From contig NZ_BAABGY010000007.1 of the NCBI RefSeq assembly GCF_039541815.1, positions 682,001 through 746,000 on the forward strand: a stretch of DNA of 64,000 nucleotides, given 5' to 3'. The position numbers and the translations under genes were made by a program. The notes under the pieces were generated by a model. The model was not told the DNA's origin, searched no databases, and worked only from the letters and a program-made list of their open reading frames with translations. This DNA is from Flavisolibacter amylovorans. GTDB taxonomy: Bacteria; Bacteroidota; Bacteroidia; Chitinophagales; Chitinophagaceae. Numbering within the stretch: position 1 is the first letter of the stretch; each line of letters starts with the position of its first letter. This document shows positions 41,582-49,499 of this stretch, piece after piece.

Positions 41582-44275
41582 TTAACCCCTGCCGCTGTTC
41601 ACAATGTATTCGCGCAACTCGGTGTTGAACTCCTTTTCGCGGATCAGCCCTTCGAGCGGGAGGTGCATCCGGTAGCGCCAGTAGTGCTTCGGATCGGCGG
41701 GTTGGTTGATGCGCTCTTCGGCGGGGTTCTCGCGGCGCAGCGTCTCGCTCATGCCCAGCAGGTCCTGCAGCTGGAAGATGCTCCACATGGCAGGCGCATA
41801 AAGATGCTGCAGCACGATGGCGCGGTTGACCCAGGGCTCGCAGAAATACGGGGCGGTGCCGTGCGACTCGAGCACGGTGTTGAAAAAGCGCTGCGTACGC
41901 GCGCGGTCTTCTTCCCACCAGCCGCGGATCGTGCTCATGTCGTGCGTCGAAGGGGTCACTACGGAGAGGTAGGGCGCCGTGCGCGGGTGGAAGAACTCGG
42001 TGGTCGGGTCCTTGGGCATCCGCTGGATCTCGAGGCTCAGGATGCCCAGGTCCTTCATCACGCTCGGCACGCTGGCGGGTACCATACCCAGGTCCTCGCC
42101 GCAGATGAGCATGTTGGTGGCTTCCTTCAGGGCCGGCAACTTGCGCAAGGCCTCGTGCTTCCAGAAGCCATCCTGGCGGCGGTAGAAATAGTCGACGTAC
42201 AGCTCGCGAAGGCGCGCCTTCAGGCCTTCGTCGAGGTGGCGGAACGAGGTGATGCTCTCGATGGAGATGCGGAAATGGTAATGCGTGCCGTTGGAGCCGG
42301 GCTCCTCGAAGAACAGCACGTTGGAGATCAGGTCGTAGAGCCCGTGCTTGAGGGTATCTGTTTCCGGATCGCCCGCACGGGAGGCAGCCCAGGCTTCCAC
42401 CTGGCGCTGTGTTTCGAAGGCGGGGCTCAGGTCGTAGCCGCCGCGGCTGTTGGGCACCAGGAATTCGTCGCGCACGCGGCTCGCGAGCGGACCAAACACC
42501 TCATCAAGCACCGCGTCGGTGATATAGGGCCGGCAGTAGCGGTCGTAGTCGAACCAGATGCCACGCTCGCCGAACTCGGTGTGGCGCACAGGCAGGGCAG
42601 GGATGAAGCGGCCCAGGATGCCTTCCACAGCGTCGAGCGGGATGCTCCAGATGCGGAAGAAGCCAAGGATGTGATCGATGCGGAAGGCGTCGAAGTAGTT
42701 CGACATCTGCTCGAAGCGCTGCTTCCACCAGCGGAAGCCGTCTTCCTGCATTTTCTCCCAGTTGTACGTCGGGAAACCCCAGTTCTGTCCTTTGATTGCG
42801 AAGTCGTCGGGCGGCGCACCTGCCTGCCAGTCCATGTGGTACAGCTCCGGCGCCTGCCAGGCGTCCACGCTGTAGCGGTAAATGCCGATCGGGATATCGC
42901 CCTTCACTACGATGCCTTTCTTGTGGATGTAGTCAACGGCATCCTTGAGCTGCAGGTGCAGGTGGTACTGCACCCAATAGTAAAAGCGGATCTCTTTCGC
43001 GGTCTTGGAGCGGGCGGAGATCAGCTTCTCGATCTCGGCCTCGTTGTATACCGAATTGGTCTTCCATTGGTTGAAGTCGGCGGTGCCGAACTTGTCGCGC
43101 AGGTGGCTGAACACCGCGTAGGCTTTCAGCCAGTGCCCGTTGGCGGAAACAAAGCTGGTGTATTCGGCGTCTTTGCTGAACTCCTCTCCTTCCGCCTCGT
43201 ACAGCTCGCGGAGCACCTGCATCTTGTATTTCATCACCTCCTCGTAGTCGATCTCGGTGAGTGCGTTGAGCTGCTTTTGTTTTTTCACGAGCGACTTGAG
43301 CGCGGCGGCGCCCTTCTTCCCGGCCACCTTGGAAAGGTTGATGTACTGCGGGTGCAATGCAAAGGCGGAAATGGCCGCGTACGGATAGGAGTCGAGGTAG
43401 GTGAAGGTGGCGGAGGTATCGTTGATGGGGAGGAGCTGGATCAGCTTCATGCCGGCGCCCGTGGCCCAGTCGGCCAGGAGCTTCAGGTCGGTGAACTCGC
43501 CCACGCCAAAAGAGTTGGCCGAGCGGAGCGAGAAAACCGGGATGGCGATGCCGGCGCCCTTCCAGGAGGTGTTGGGCAGGCGCACGAACCCATCGTGCAG
43601 CAGCGTGATGGAGCCGGCCTCGTCGTGGCGGTAGAGGGTGCGGTTGTCGCCATCCTCAAAGCGGACGAAGGAGCCCTTCTTGAAATTATAGATGCCGTAT
43701 TTATACGTAATGGGAAGGTCGGTCGGCGCAACGTCGAGCTTTACCGTCCACCAGTCGCCGGAGCGCTCCAGCAACACGGGGTTGGCGCTGTCCCACTCGC
43801 CGAGGGCCGGGCCGGAGCCCACGAGGCACACACACTCCTGGTCGGGCAGCAGCGGCGCCTTTACCCGGAACTGGTGGCTGTAGTGCTTCGGGTTCTTGAG
43901 GCGGGGCGACTTCTGGCTGTTGAAAAATACCTGGCGGAAGGGCGCCGTATAAAACGCGTTCTCGAATTCGCCGGCGTAGTTCCAGGTGTCGACGAGCACG
44001 AGGTGGCCGCTGTCCTTTCTACCGATGGCTACGATGCGGTGCTGCTCGGCGTCAACGACGCGCTCGCCGAACTCGTTGGTCAGCACGTAGTGGTAGTGAA
44101 GGCTGGTCGCCGCCGTAGTGTCCACCTCGATGGAGGCATACCAGAATTCGGGATTGAGGTACTGGAGGGGCAGCGCCTGGGCGGGGTCGTTGCTGCCGAG
44201 CGAAGGATGGTTGCCCGAGATCGCCAGCGACTGGCCGTACCGGGTGTGGAAGCGCAGGTAAAAATCGATTTTCAT
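41582..44275 (-). CDS. malQ: 4-alpha-glucanotransferase (amylomaltase, GH77) with N-terminal starch-binding modules
   Basis: 897 residues, the long form. Two N-terminal CBM20-like modules (about 1-250: FRVKAPLLPDQECVCLVGSG, TYKYGIYNFKKGSFVRFEDG) precede the GH77 barrel. It has GIAIPVFSLRSANSFGVGEF, KLIQLLPINDTSATFTYLDS, the nucleophile region FDAFRIDHILGFFRIW (D534) and the acid/base region CGEDLGMVP (E727). It transfers glucan segments between alpha-1,4-glucans in maltodextrin or glycogen metabolism. A perfect inverted repeat lies 35-55 nt upstream. No other glycogen genes are adjacent. Confidence 0.95.
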   Translation of the reverse strand: MKIDFYLRFHTRYGQSLAISGNHPSLGSNDPAQALPLQYLNPEFWYASIEVDTTAATSLHYHYVLTNEFGERVVDAEQHRIVAIGRKDSGHLVLVDTWNYAGEFENAFYTAPFRQVFFNSQKSPRLKNPKHYSHQFRVKAPLLPDQECVCLVGSGPALGEWDSANPVLLERSGDWWTVKLDVAPTDLPITYKYGIYNFKKGSFVRFEDGDNRTLYRHDEAGSITLLHDGFVRLPNTSWKGAGIAIPVFSLRSANSFGVGEFTDLKLLADWATGAGMKLIQLLPINDTSATFTYLDSYPYAAISAFALHPQYINLSKVAGKKGAAALKSLVKKQKQLNALTEIDYEEVMKYKMQVLRELYEAEGEEFSKDAEYTSFVSANGHWLKAYAVFSHLRDKFGTADFNQWKTNSVYNEAEIEKLISARSKTAKEIRFYYWVQYHLHLQLKDAVDYIHKKGIVVKGDIPIGIYRYSVDAWQAPELYHMDWQAGAPPDDFAIKGQNWGFPTYNWEKMQEDGFRWWKQRFEQMSNYFDAFRIDHILGFFRIWSIPLDAVEGILGRFIPALPVRHTEFGERGIWFDYDRYCRPYITDAVLDEVFGPLASRVRDEFLVPNSRGGYDLSPAFETQRQVEAWAASRAGDPETDTLKHGLYDLISNVLFFEEPGSNGTHYHFRISIESITSFRHLDEGLKARLRELYVDYFYRRQDGFWKHEALRKLPALKEATNMLICGEDLGMVPASVPSVMKDLGILSLEIQRMPKDPTTEFFHPRTAPYLSVVTPSTHDMSTIRGWWEEDRARTQRFFNTVLESHGTAPYFCEPWVNRAIVLQHLYAPAMWSIFQLQDLLGMSETLRRENPAEERINQPADPKHYWRYRMHLPLEGLIREKEFNTELREYIVNSGRG

Positions 44276-44309
44276 TCCTCAGGTATTAGGAAGTTCAGTT
44301 GGCTAAGCA

Positions 44310-44330
44310 AATGTGTGCGGGGCACACATT
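44310..44330. promoter_or_regulatory. Perfect inverted repeat upstream of malQ, candidate operator
   Basis: AATGTGTGC, GGG, GCACACATT: a 9-3-9 perfect dyad, 35 nt from the malQ start. Also about 110 nt from the divergent small gene. Confidence 0.45.
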
Positions 44331-44414
44331 GCCGCGAAAATAATGCAGCGAAGCCAAGTTTGAACAGTAAAAATGAGGCCGCAGGTAATTCTGGATATTT
44401 TGCACGTTGTCCCC

Positions 44415-44422
44415 TATTTTTG
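44415..44422 (+). promoter_or_regulatory. -7 box TATTTTTG for the 51-aa gene
   Basis: An exact TAnnTTTG match 15 nt before ATG 44438. A weak TTCTGG lies about 20 nt upstream in the -33 position. Confidence 0.5.
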
Positions 44423-44437
44423 CGAAAATTTTTCTTC

Positions 44438-44593
44438 ATGGAAGTGAAACGCTCCAACCGTGGCCTGTACTGGATCCTTTTCTTCGTTTCTACCGCTGCC
44501 CTCCTGTTTGCCATCTTCGCTCATTGGGAATGGCTGACCCTCATCATCCCCTTCGTGACGACCTTCTTCGTGCTGGCGATGGACCTCATCTAA
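44438..44593 (+). CDS. Small two-helix membrane protein (51 aa)
   Basis: 51 residues: MEVKRSNRGLYWILFFVSTA, then ALLFAIFAHWEWLTLIIPFV and TTFFVLAMDLI. A charged N-terminus precedes two membrane helices linked by HWEW. An exact -7 box sits 15 nt upstream, which supports expression. The long plus-strand frame that contains it (from 40688) is an artefact antisense to malQ. Function unknown; small proteins like this are commonly missed by annotation. Confidence 0.65.
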   Translation: MEVKRSNRGLYWILFFVSTAALLFAIFAHWEWLTLIIPFVTTFFVLAMDLI

Positions 44594-44749
44594 GGATCGC
44601 AGATCCCGGATCCCAGATTTCAGATTTAGTCCTCAGGTGCGGCTTTCCCGGCCTGTTGCGTACATAGCTAAAGCTCCCGGTTCCCCGGGGGCTTTTTCCT
44701 TTTGGTACTTCTCCGAATCCGAAATCCGAAATCAAAAATCTGAAATACG
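44594..44749. repeat. Two family A tracts around a weak hairpin
   Basis: GATCGCAGATCCCGGATCCC begins at the stop of the 51-aa gene (44594-44629). AATCCGAAATCCGAAATCAA occupies 44713-44749. Between them AAAGCTCCCGG / CCGGGGGCTTT is an imperfect terminator-like hairpin. Confidence 0.6.
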
Positions 44750-44774
44750 AAAGGCCACCCGAAGGTGGCCTTTC
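44749..44774. terminator. Intrinsic terminator
   Basis: GAAAGGCCACC, loop CGAA, GGTGGCCTTTC, then TTTATT, between the 51-aa gene and dnaK, which converge. Confidence 0.75.
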
Positions 44775-44857
44775 TTTATTACAAGTAGTGTCGCGGGCGG
44801 GATCGCTCATCGTCGTTTCAATTCCGTACTAATAGTGCCCGCGGCTTCCTGGAATCC

Positions 44858-46762
44858 TTACTTCACTTCCTCGAACTCGGCGTCGGTCACGTTCTCCGAT
44901 CCGCCCTGCTGAGGGCCGGCCTGCGCACCGGGCCCGCCGGCACCGGGCTGACCGGCACCTTCGGAGGCTTTGTACATGTCTTCGCTGGCAGCCGTCCAGG
45001 CAGCGTTCATCTCGGCCATGGCGGCGTCGATGCGGGCGATGTCCTGGCTCTTGTGCGCCTCGCGGAGCTTCTCGAGTGCGGCTTCGATGGGGGCCTTTTT
45101 ATCGGCCGGCACCTTGTCGCCGAACTCCTTCAGCTGCTTCTCGGTCTGGAAGATGAGCGAGTCGGCCTGGTTGATCTTCTCGATCTTCTCGCGCTCGGCC
45201 TTGTCGGTCATCTCGTTGGCCTTGGCTTCCGCCTTCATCTTTTCCACTTCCTCCTTGCTGAGGCCCGAGCCGGCTTCGATACGGATCTTCTGCTCCTTGC
45301 CGGTGCCTTTGTCCTTCGCCGTTACGTGCAGGATGCCGTTGGCGTCGATGTCGAAGATCACTTCGATCTGCGGAACGCCGCGGGGTGCCGGCGGGATGCC
45401 GTCGAGGTTGAACACGCCGAGGCTCTTGTTGTCCTTGGCCATCGAGCGCTCGCCCTGCAGCACATGGATCTGCACACCGGGCTGGTTGTCGGAAGCCGTG
45501 GAGAACACCTCCGACTTGCGGGTCGGGATGGTGGTGTTGGAGGTGATGAGCGGGGTCATGACGCCACCCATCGTTTCGATACCGAGAGAGAGCGGCGTTA
45601 CGTCGAGCAGGAGCACGTCCTTCACCTCGCCGGTGAGCACGGCACCCTGGATGGCGGCGCCAATGGCCACCACCTCGTCGGGGTTTACGCCGCGGTTGGG
45701 CTTCTTGCCGAAATATTTTTCTACGATCTCGCCCACTTTGGGGATACGGGTAGAGCCACCCACCATGATCACCTCGTCGATCTGGCCTACGGAGAGACCG
45801 GCGTCTTTGAGGGCCTGCTCGCAGGGGCGCAGGCAGCGCTCGAAAAGCGTGTCGGCGAGCTGCTCAAATTTGGCGCGGGTGAGCTTTTTCACGAGGTGCT
45901 TGGGCACACCATCAACTGCAGTGATATAAGGCAGGTTGATCTCCGTCTCCGAAGAGGACGACAGCTCGATCTTGGCCTTCTCGGCAGCTTCCTTGAGGCG
46001 CTGCAGGGCCATGGGGTCCTTGCGGAGGTCTACGTTCTCGTCTTTGCGGAACTCCTCGGCGAGCCAGTCCATGATCACCTTGTCGAAGTCGTCGCCACCG
46101 AGGTGGGTGTCGCCGTTTGTCGACTTCACTTCGAATACGCCTTCGCCGAGCTCGAGCACGGAGATGTCGAAGGTGCCGCCGCCGAGGTCGAATACGGCGA
46201 TGTGGTGGTCCTTACCGCCTTTGTCGAGGCCGTAGGCCAGGGCAGCCGCGGTAGGCTCGTTCACGATGCGGCGCACATTGAGTCCGGCGATCTCACCGGC
46301 CTCCTTTGTAGCCTGGCGCTGGGCGTCGTTAAAGTAAGCGGGCACGGTGATCACCGCGTCGGTCACTTCCTGGCCGAGGTAGTCTTCCGCCGTCTTTTTC
46401 ATTTTCTGCAACACCATCGCGGAGATCTCCTGCGGGGTGTAGAGGCGGCCGTCGATGTCGATGCGCACCGTATTGTTGTCGCCCTGGGCTACCTTATAGC
46501 TCCAATGGCTGATCTCTTCTGTTACCTCGCCGTACTGGCGGCCCATGAAGCGCTTCACGCTCATGATGGTGTTCTGCGGGTTGGTGATGGCCTGGCGCTT
46601 TGCCGGGTCGCCCACCTTACGCTCGCCGTTTTTGAGGAAGGCGACCACCGAGGGAGTGGTGCGACGGCCTTCGTCGTTGGCGATCACTACGGGCTCGTTG
46701 CCTTCCATTACTGCGACGCAGCTATTGGTCGTACCTAAGTCTATACCGATGATCTTTCCCAT
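44858..46762 (-). CDS. dnaK: Molecular chaperone DnaK (Hsp70)
   Basis: 634 residues, full length. The ATPase domain begins MGKIIGIDLGTTNSCVAVME, with NEPTAAALAYGLDKGGKDHH, VFDLGGGTFDISVLELG and the adenosine motif EVIMVGGSTRIPKV. The substrate-binding domain has LLLDVTPLSLGIETMGGVMT, followed by the helical lid and a Gly/Gln-rich tail ending VTDAEFEEVK. It folds and rescues proteins with DnaJ and GrpE, which are not adjacent. A possible -7 region (TATTCCTTG) lies upstream. A 561-residue frame on the other strand is an artefact. Confidence 0.97.
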   Translation of the reverse strand: MGKIIGIDLGTTNSCVAVMEGNEPVVIANDEGRRTTPSVVAFLKNGERKVGDPAKRQAITNPQNTIMSVKRFMGRQYGEVTEEISHWSYKVAQGDNNTVRIDIDGRLYTPQEISAMVLQKMKKTAEDYLGQEVTDAVITVPAYFNDAQRQATKEAGEIAGLNVRRIVNEPTAAALAYGLDKGGKDHHIAVFDLGGGTFDISVLELGEGVFEVKSTNGDTHLGGDDFDKVIMDWLAEEFRKDENVDLRKDPMALQRLKEAAEKAKIELSSSSETEINLPYITAVDGVPKHLVKKLTRAKFEQLADTLFERCLRPCEQALKDAGLSVGQIDEVIMVGGSTRIPKVGEIVEKYFGKKPNRGVNPDEVVAIGAAIQGAVLTGEVKDVLLLDVTPLSLGIETMGGVMTPLITSNTTIPTRKSEVFSTASDNQPGVQIHVLQGERSMAKDNKSLGVFNLDGIPPAPRGVPQIEVIFDIDANGILHVTAKDKGTGKEQKIRIEAGSGLSKEEVEKMKAEAKANEMTDKAEREKIEKINQADSLIFQTEKQLKEFGDKVPADKKAPIEAALEKLREAHKSQDIARIDAAMAEMNAAWTAASEDMYKASEGAGQPGAGGPGAQAGPQQGGSENVTDAEFEEVK

Positions 46763-47009
46763 TTGCTTTTCGGATTTTTTTGAGTTCCCCTTTGGTTATC
46801 AAGGAATATGCCCGGGGTGCAGATCGTGCAATTTTGTCAGAAAAGCGTCAGACAAACGCCGTCAGCGCCCTGCCAGCCCATCAGGATGACAGGTCGACCG
46901 GAAGGGACCTGCTGTTTTGGCAAAACGCGTCTCATGAAACGAAAACCGCGTTTCCGGTGGACAGAACACTCATTTATCTGCTTGCCGTTGCCATCGTGCG
47001 CGCCTTTTT

Positions 47010-47109
47010 ACCCACGGCTAAAGCCGTGGGCTGGTACGTATCGAAAACCCATGGCTGAAGCCATGGGCTGGTGAAATATCGAATACCCATAGCTGAAGCT
47101 ATGGGCTAG
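47010..47109 (+). repeat. REP array (3 copies)
   Basis: Three 20-nt palindromes, CCCACGGCTAAAGCCGTGGG, CCCATGGCTGAAGCCATGGG and CCCATAGCTGAAGCTATGGG. Each is followed by CTGGT or CTAGT and a spacer with TATCGAA, in a 37-38-nt period. The paired bases differ in step between copies. The gene-free stretch 46763-47218 also holds a family B tract. Confidence 0.85.
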
Positions 47110-47142
47110 TAGGAACCCACCTTCTCGCTTCGCCCGTTATGC

Positions 47143-47202
47143 GATTACCCAATTACCCAATTACCTCATCAGCACATTAGCACATTAACCCATTAGCAAA
47201 TT
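47143..47202. repeat. Micro-repeat family B, long tract
   Basis: 8-bp units: AATTACCCAATTACCC, then ATTAGCACATTAACCC and ATTAGCAA, ending 17 nt before the DUF4403 start. Confidence 0.7.
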
Positions 47203-47218
47203 GTATTATTGCAGGGCC

Positions 47219-48619
47219 ATGAAACGCCTCCTTTCTGCCTTTCTTACCTTATTGTCCGTCGTTTCGTTTGCGCAGTCGCGCCCCGACTCTGCGCGCCGCC
47301 TGCTCGACTCGCTGCCGGAGTCCGATATCGACATCCCGATCACGATCTCGCTCCGTCCCATCTTCACGCTGGCGGAAAATAAGGTCGATACCGTGTTCGC
47401 CTCCCCCGGCTGGCCTGACGGCTGGGTGCAGCCCGACTGCAAGACGCGCTACAAGTACCGGATGCGCCGCTCCCCGCTCAGGTTTGCGGCCTCCGGCACG
47501 AGCTTCAACCTGCAGTTCACCGGCTTTTACAAGATCATCGGCGCATCGCGGGCCTGCTACAACAGCACCGTGCTGAGCCCCTGGACGCCGGAGTGCTCCT
47601 GCGGCGTCAAGGAGAGCGAGCGCCGCGTCAACATCGGCTTCGGCGCCTCTTTCCAGCTCCTCCCCGACTACCGCCTGCTTACGAAGATCGTGCGGCCCGA
47701 GCCCGTGGCGCTCGACAAGTGCACCGTTTGCTTCTGGGGCCAGGATGTGACGAAGACCGTGCTCGACGGCATCCGCGCCAACCTGGATGCCACCAAGAAA
47801 GCGATGGAGGACTCCTTCGCCGTGGTCGCGCTTCGCCCCTACATCCAACAGGCCTGGAACCAGCTCAACGCCGTCTACGCCATCCCCGGCGCCGGATATT
47901 TCGCCCTTCACCCCAAACGCTTGCGCATGGAAAACCTCTCGGCTAAGAACGACCTGCTCAACATCTCAATTGGCATCTCGGCCACGCCCGTGGTGAGCCT
48001 CAAGCGCCCCGACGCGCCCGCCACCACGGCGCCCAACCTGAGCAATGCGGCGCATCCCGGCGGCTTCAACATCTACCTCGAGGCCGCGCTGCAATACGAC
48101 TCGCTGTCGAAGGTGCTGACCCAATACCTCCTGCACAAGCGCTTCGACGTTGCCGATGGGCTGTTCAAAAAGCACATCGTGGTGGAAGGCACGCGGGTGA
48201 GCTCCGACACGACCGGCAACCTGCGGATCGAGATCGACTTCTCCGGCTCCTTCAACGGCTCCGCGTCGTTCATCGGCAAGCCGGTGTACAACGCCGCCAC
48301 CAAGACCATCGAGGTGCAGGACCTCGAATACGACGTGCGCTCCAGGAACCTGCTGATCAAAACCGCCAAGTGGCTGTTCAGCAAGCGCATCACGTCGGAA
48401 CTGAAGAAGCACACGTCGTTTCCGCTGACCGAGTATTACGCCACGGCCACCAGGAACCTGAACGAATGGCTTAATAAGGAATGGATGAAGGGCATCCGCG
48501 GCTCCGGCGCCGTTGCGGAGCTGACGCTCACCGGCGTCTTTGCCCAGCCGGAGCACCTCCTGATCCGCAGCAACTGCACCGGTAAACTGGCCGTACACGT
48601 CAGCGAGATCGCGCTGTAG
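47219..48619 (+). CDS. DUF4403 family secreted protein
   Basis: 466 residues from MKRLLSAFLTLLSVVSFAQS (signal peptide). The chain shows DUF4403 features: DIDIPITISLRPIFTLAENK near 25, GFYKIIGASRACYNSTVLSP, a Cys pair PECSCG, and repeated lipid-binding-like modules (LLPDYRLLTKIVRPEPVALD, SGSFNGSASFIGKPVYNAAT). The end is IRSNCTGKLAVHVSEI. The family is uncharacterised; a tubular lipid-binding type fold has been suggested for related proteins. A weak -7-like TATTATTG lies 8 nt upstream. An F element follows the stop. Confidence 0.85.
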   Translation: MKRLLSAFLTLLSVVSFAQSRPDSARRLLDSLPESDIDIPITISLRPIFTLAENKVDTVFASPGWPDGWVQPDCKTRYKYRMRRSPLRFAASGTSFNLQFTGFYKIIGASRACYNSTVLSPWTPECSCGVKESERRVNIGFGASFQLLPDYRLLTKIVRPEPVALDKCTVCFWGQDVTKTVLDGIRANLDATKKAMEDSFAVVALRPYIQQAWNQLNAVYAIPGAGYFALHPKRLRMENLSAKNDLLNISIGISATPVVSLKRPDAPATTAPNLSNAAHPGGFNIYLEAALQYDSLSKVLTQYLLHKRFDVADGLFKKHIVVEGTRVSSDTTGNLRIEIDFSGSFNGSASFIGKPVYNAATKTIEVQDLEYDVRSRNLLIKTAKWLFSKRITSELKKHTSFPLTEYYATATRNLNEWLNKEWMKGIRGSGAVAELTLTGVFAQPEHLLIRSNCTGKLAVHVSEIAL

Positions 48620-48622
48620 GGC

Positions 48623-48659
48623 AGCCCCCTGTCCCCCAAAGGGGAACTTAGGTCGATCA
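48623..48659 (+). repeat. Post-stop hairpin element F, copy 5
   Basis: CCCCCTGT, CCCC-CAAA-GGGG, AACTTAGGTCGATCA, 4 nt after the DUF4403 stop. The region down to the terminator at 48701 aligns with that after copy 1. Confidence 0.85.
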
Positions 48660-48700
48660 TACCTTTCTCCGTTCTGTCTTTACTAAAAATTGCTTTATAG

Positions 48701-48727
48701 GAAAGTCCCGCCAACGGCGGGACTTTC
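48701..48727. terminator. Intrinsic terminator
   Basis: GAAAGTCCCGCC, loop AAC, GGCGGGACTTTC. The 48728-48907 stretch that follows holds no gene but an imperfect inverted repeat (AATTTGAGCGAGAACAAATG facing CATTTGTTCC...GAATTCAAATT). Confidence 0.85.
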
Positions 48728-48907
48728 TACGTTACGAATTTGAGCGAGAACAAATGCATACCTGAGCATATGAATACATGAAATAGAAAGGAGGGTTGTG
48801 TCGACACAAAGATCCGAATTCATTTGTTCCTATGCTCCTTGGGTCATGTACTTATGAATTCAAATTCTGCCACAAGGACGGACGCCTACCGGAAGAAAGG
48901 CCTCGGT

Positions 48908-48936
48908 CTAAGTTCCCCCTTCGGGGGACAGGGGGC
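48908..48936 (-). repeat. Post-stop hairpin element F, copy 6
   Basis: On the minus strand CCCCCTGTCCCCCGAAGGGG, then GGAACTTAG, beginning 9 nt after the GtrA stop. It mirrors copy 5. Confidence 0.85.
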
Positions 48937-48944
48937 CGCGTGCC

Positions 48945-49445
48945 CTACCCCTGCGCCTGGGAGCGGAAGGAAAAGTGCCGTTGTGACAAATAGGAGAACA
49001 GGACGACGATGCCGGTGGTAGCCATCAGGGAGGGAGTCGGGTACATGCCCAGTATTTCTACGAACACCTTGAGCAGCACGTAGTTCAGCACCACGCAGGC
49101 CATGGCCACGAGAAAGTAGCGCCACAGCTGCACGCGCCGCTTCAGGTAGGACCCCTGGAACACCACGAACATGCTCAGGTAGAACCCGATCGGGAAGGTG
49201 ATGCAGAAGGCGATCAGGAAGGCAGCGATGTGCGGCGTGAAGGCGATGAACCCTAGATCGAGCACCTGCTTTTCCAGAACGAAGTTGTAGGCGATATAAT
49301 ACACCAGGATATTCAGCACCGTGTTGCCGCCACCACAGGCCGCATAGCGGAACATCTGCACCGTCATCACCTTACGGAATGGCGGGTAAAACAGGTCGAT
49401 GACCTGCAGGATCGCTTTGCGGATGGTGCGGTGCACGCGCTTCAT
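48945..49445 (-). CDS. GtrA family membrane protein
   Basis: 166 residues with four membrane helices: MFRYAACGGGNTVLNILVYY, FIAFTPHIAAFLIAFCITFP, LWRYFLVAMACVVLNYVLLK and a C-terminal helix ending FSYLSQRHFSF. The F-R-Y-x-x-x-G start and R-HF-F end are typical GtrA features. Family members are linked to moving lipid-linked sugars across the inner membrane or to O-antigen or teichoic acid decoration. An exact -7 box lies 6 nt upstream of the ATG, so the mRNA may be leaderless. Confidence 0.9.
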   Translation of the reverse strand: MKRVHRTIRKAILQVIDLFYPPFRKVMTVQMFRYAACGGGNTVLNILVYYIAYNFVLEKQVLDLGFIAFTPHIAAFLIAFCITFPIGFYLSMFVVFQGSYLKRRVQLWRYFLVAMACVVLNYVLLKVFVEILGMYPTPSLMATTGIVVLFSYLSQRHFSFRSQAQG

Positions 49446-49451
49446 GGAGCG

Positions 49452-49459
49452 CAAATGTA
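49452..49459 (-). promoter_or_regulatory. -7 box TACATTTG for the GtrA gene
   Basis: An exact TAnnTTTG match on the minus strand, ending 6 nt before the ATG at 49445. Confidence 0.5.
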
Positions 49460-49499
49460 CATTTTCAGGAAGAACCGGGTTCGTTAAAACAAGGACCCG

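Noticed and set aside
40688..44593. 1301-residue plus-strand open frame
   Set aside because: It lies antisense to the dipeptide epimerase, DUF3667 and malQ genes, has no domain signature, and owes its length to high GC. Only its last 51 codons form a plausible gene.
45053..46738. 561-residue plus-strand frame
   Set aside because: It is the antisense of dnaK; dnaK-antisense frames are a known artefact of high-GC codon usage.
46763..46860. TTTGTCAG...CAGACAAA upstream of dnaK as a heat-shock operator
   Set aside because: The two arms mismatch at two positions and no known operator of this phylum matches, so it is left as an unproven upstream sequence.
47010..47109. CRISPR-like array of three repeats
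   Set aside because: The repeated part is a perfect hairpin with covarying stems and the spacers are nearly identical, so these are REP elements; no cas genes are near.
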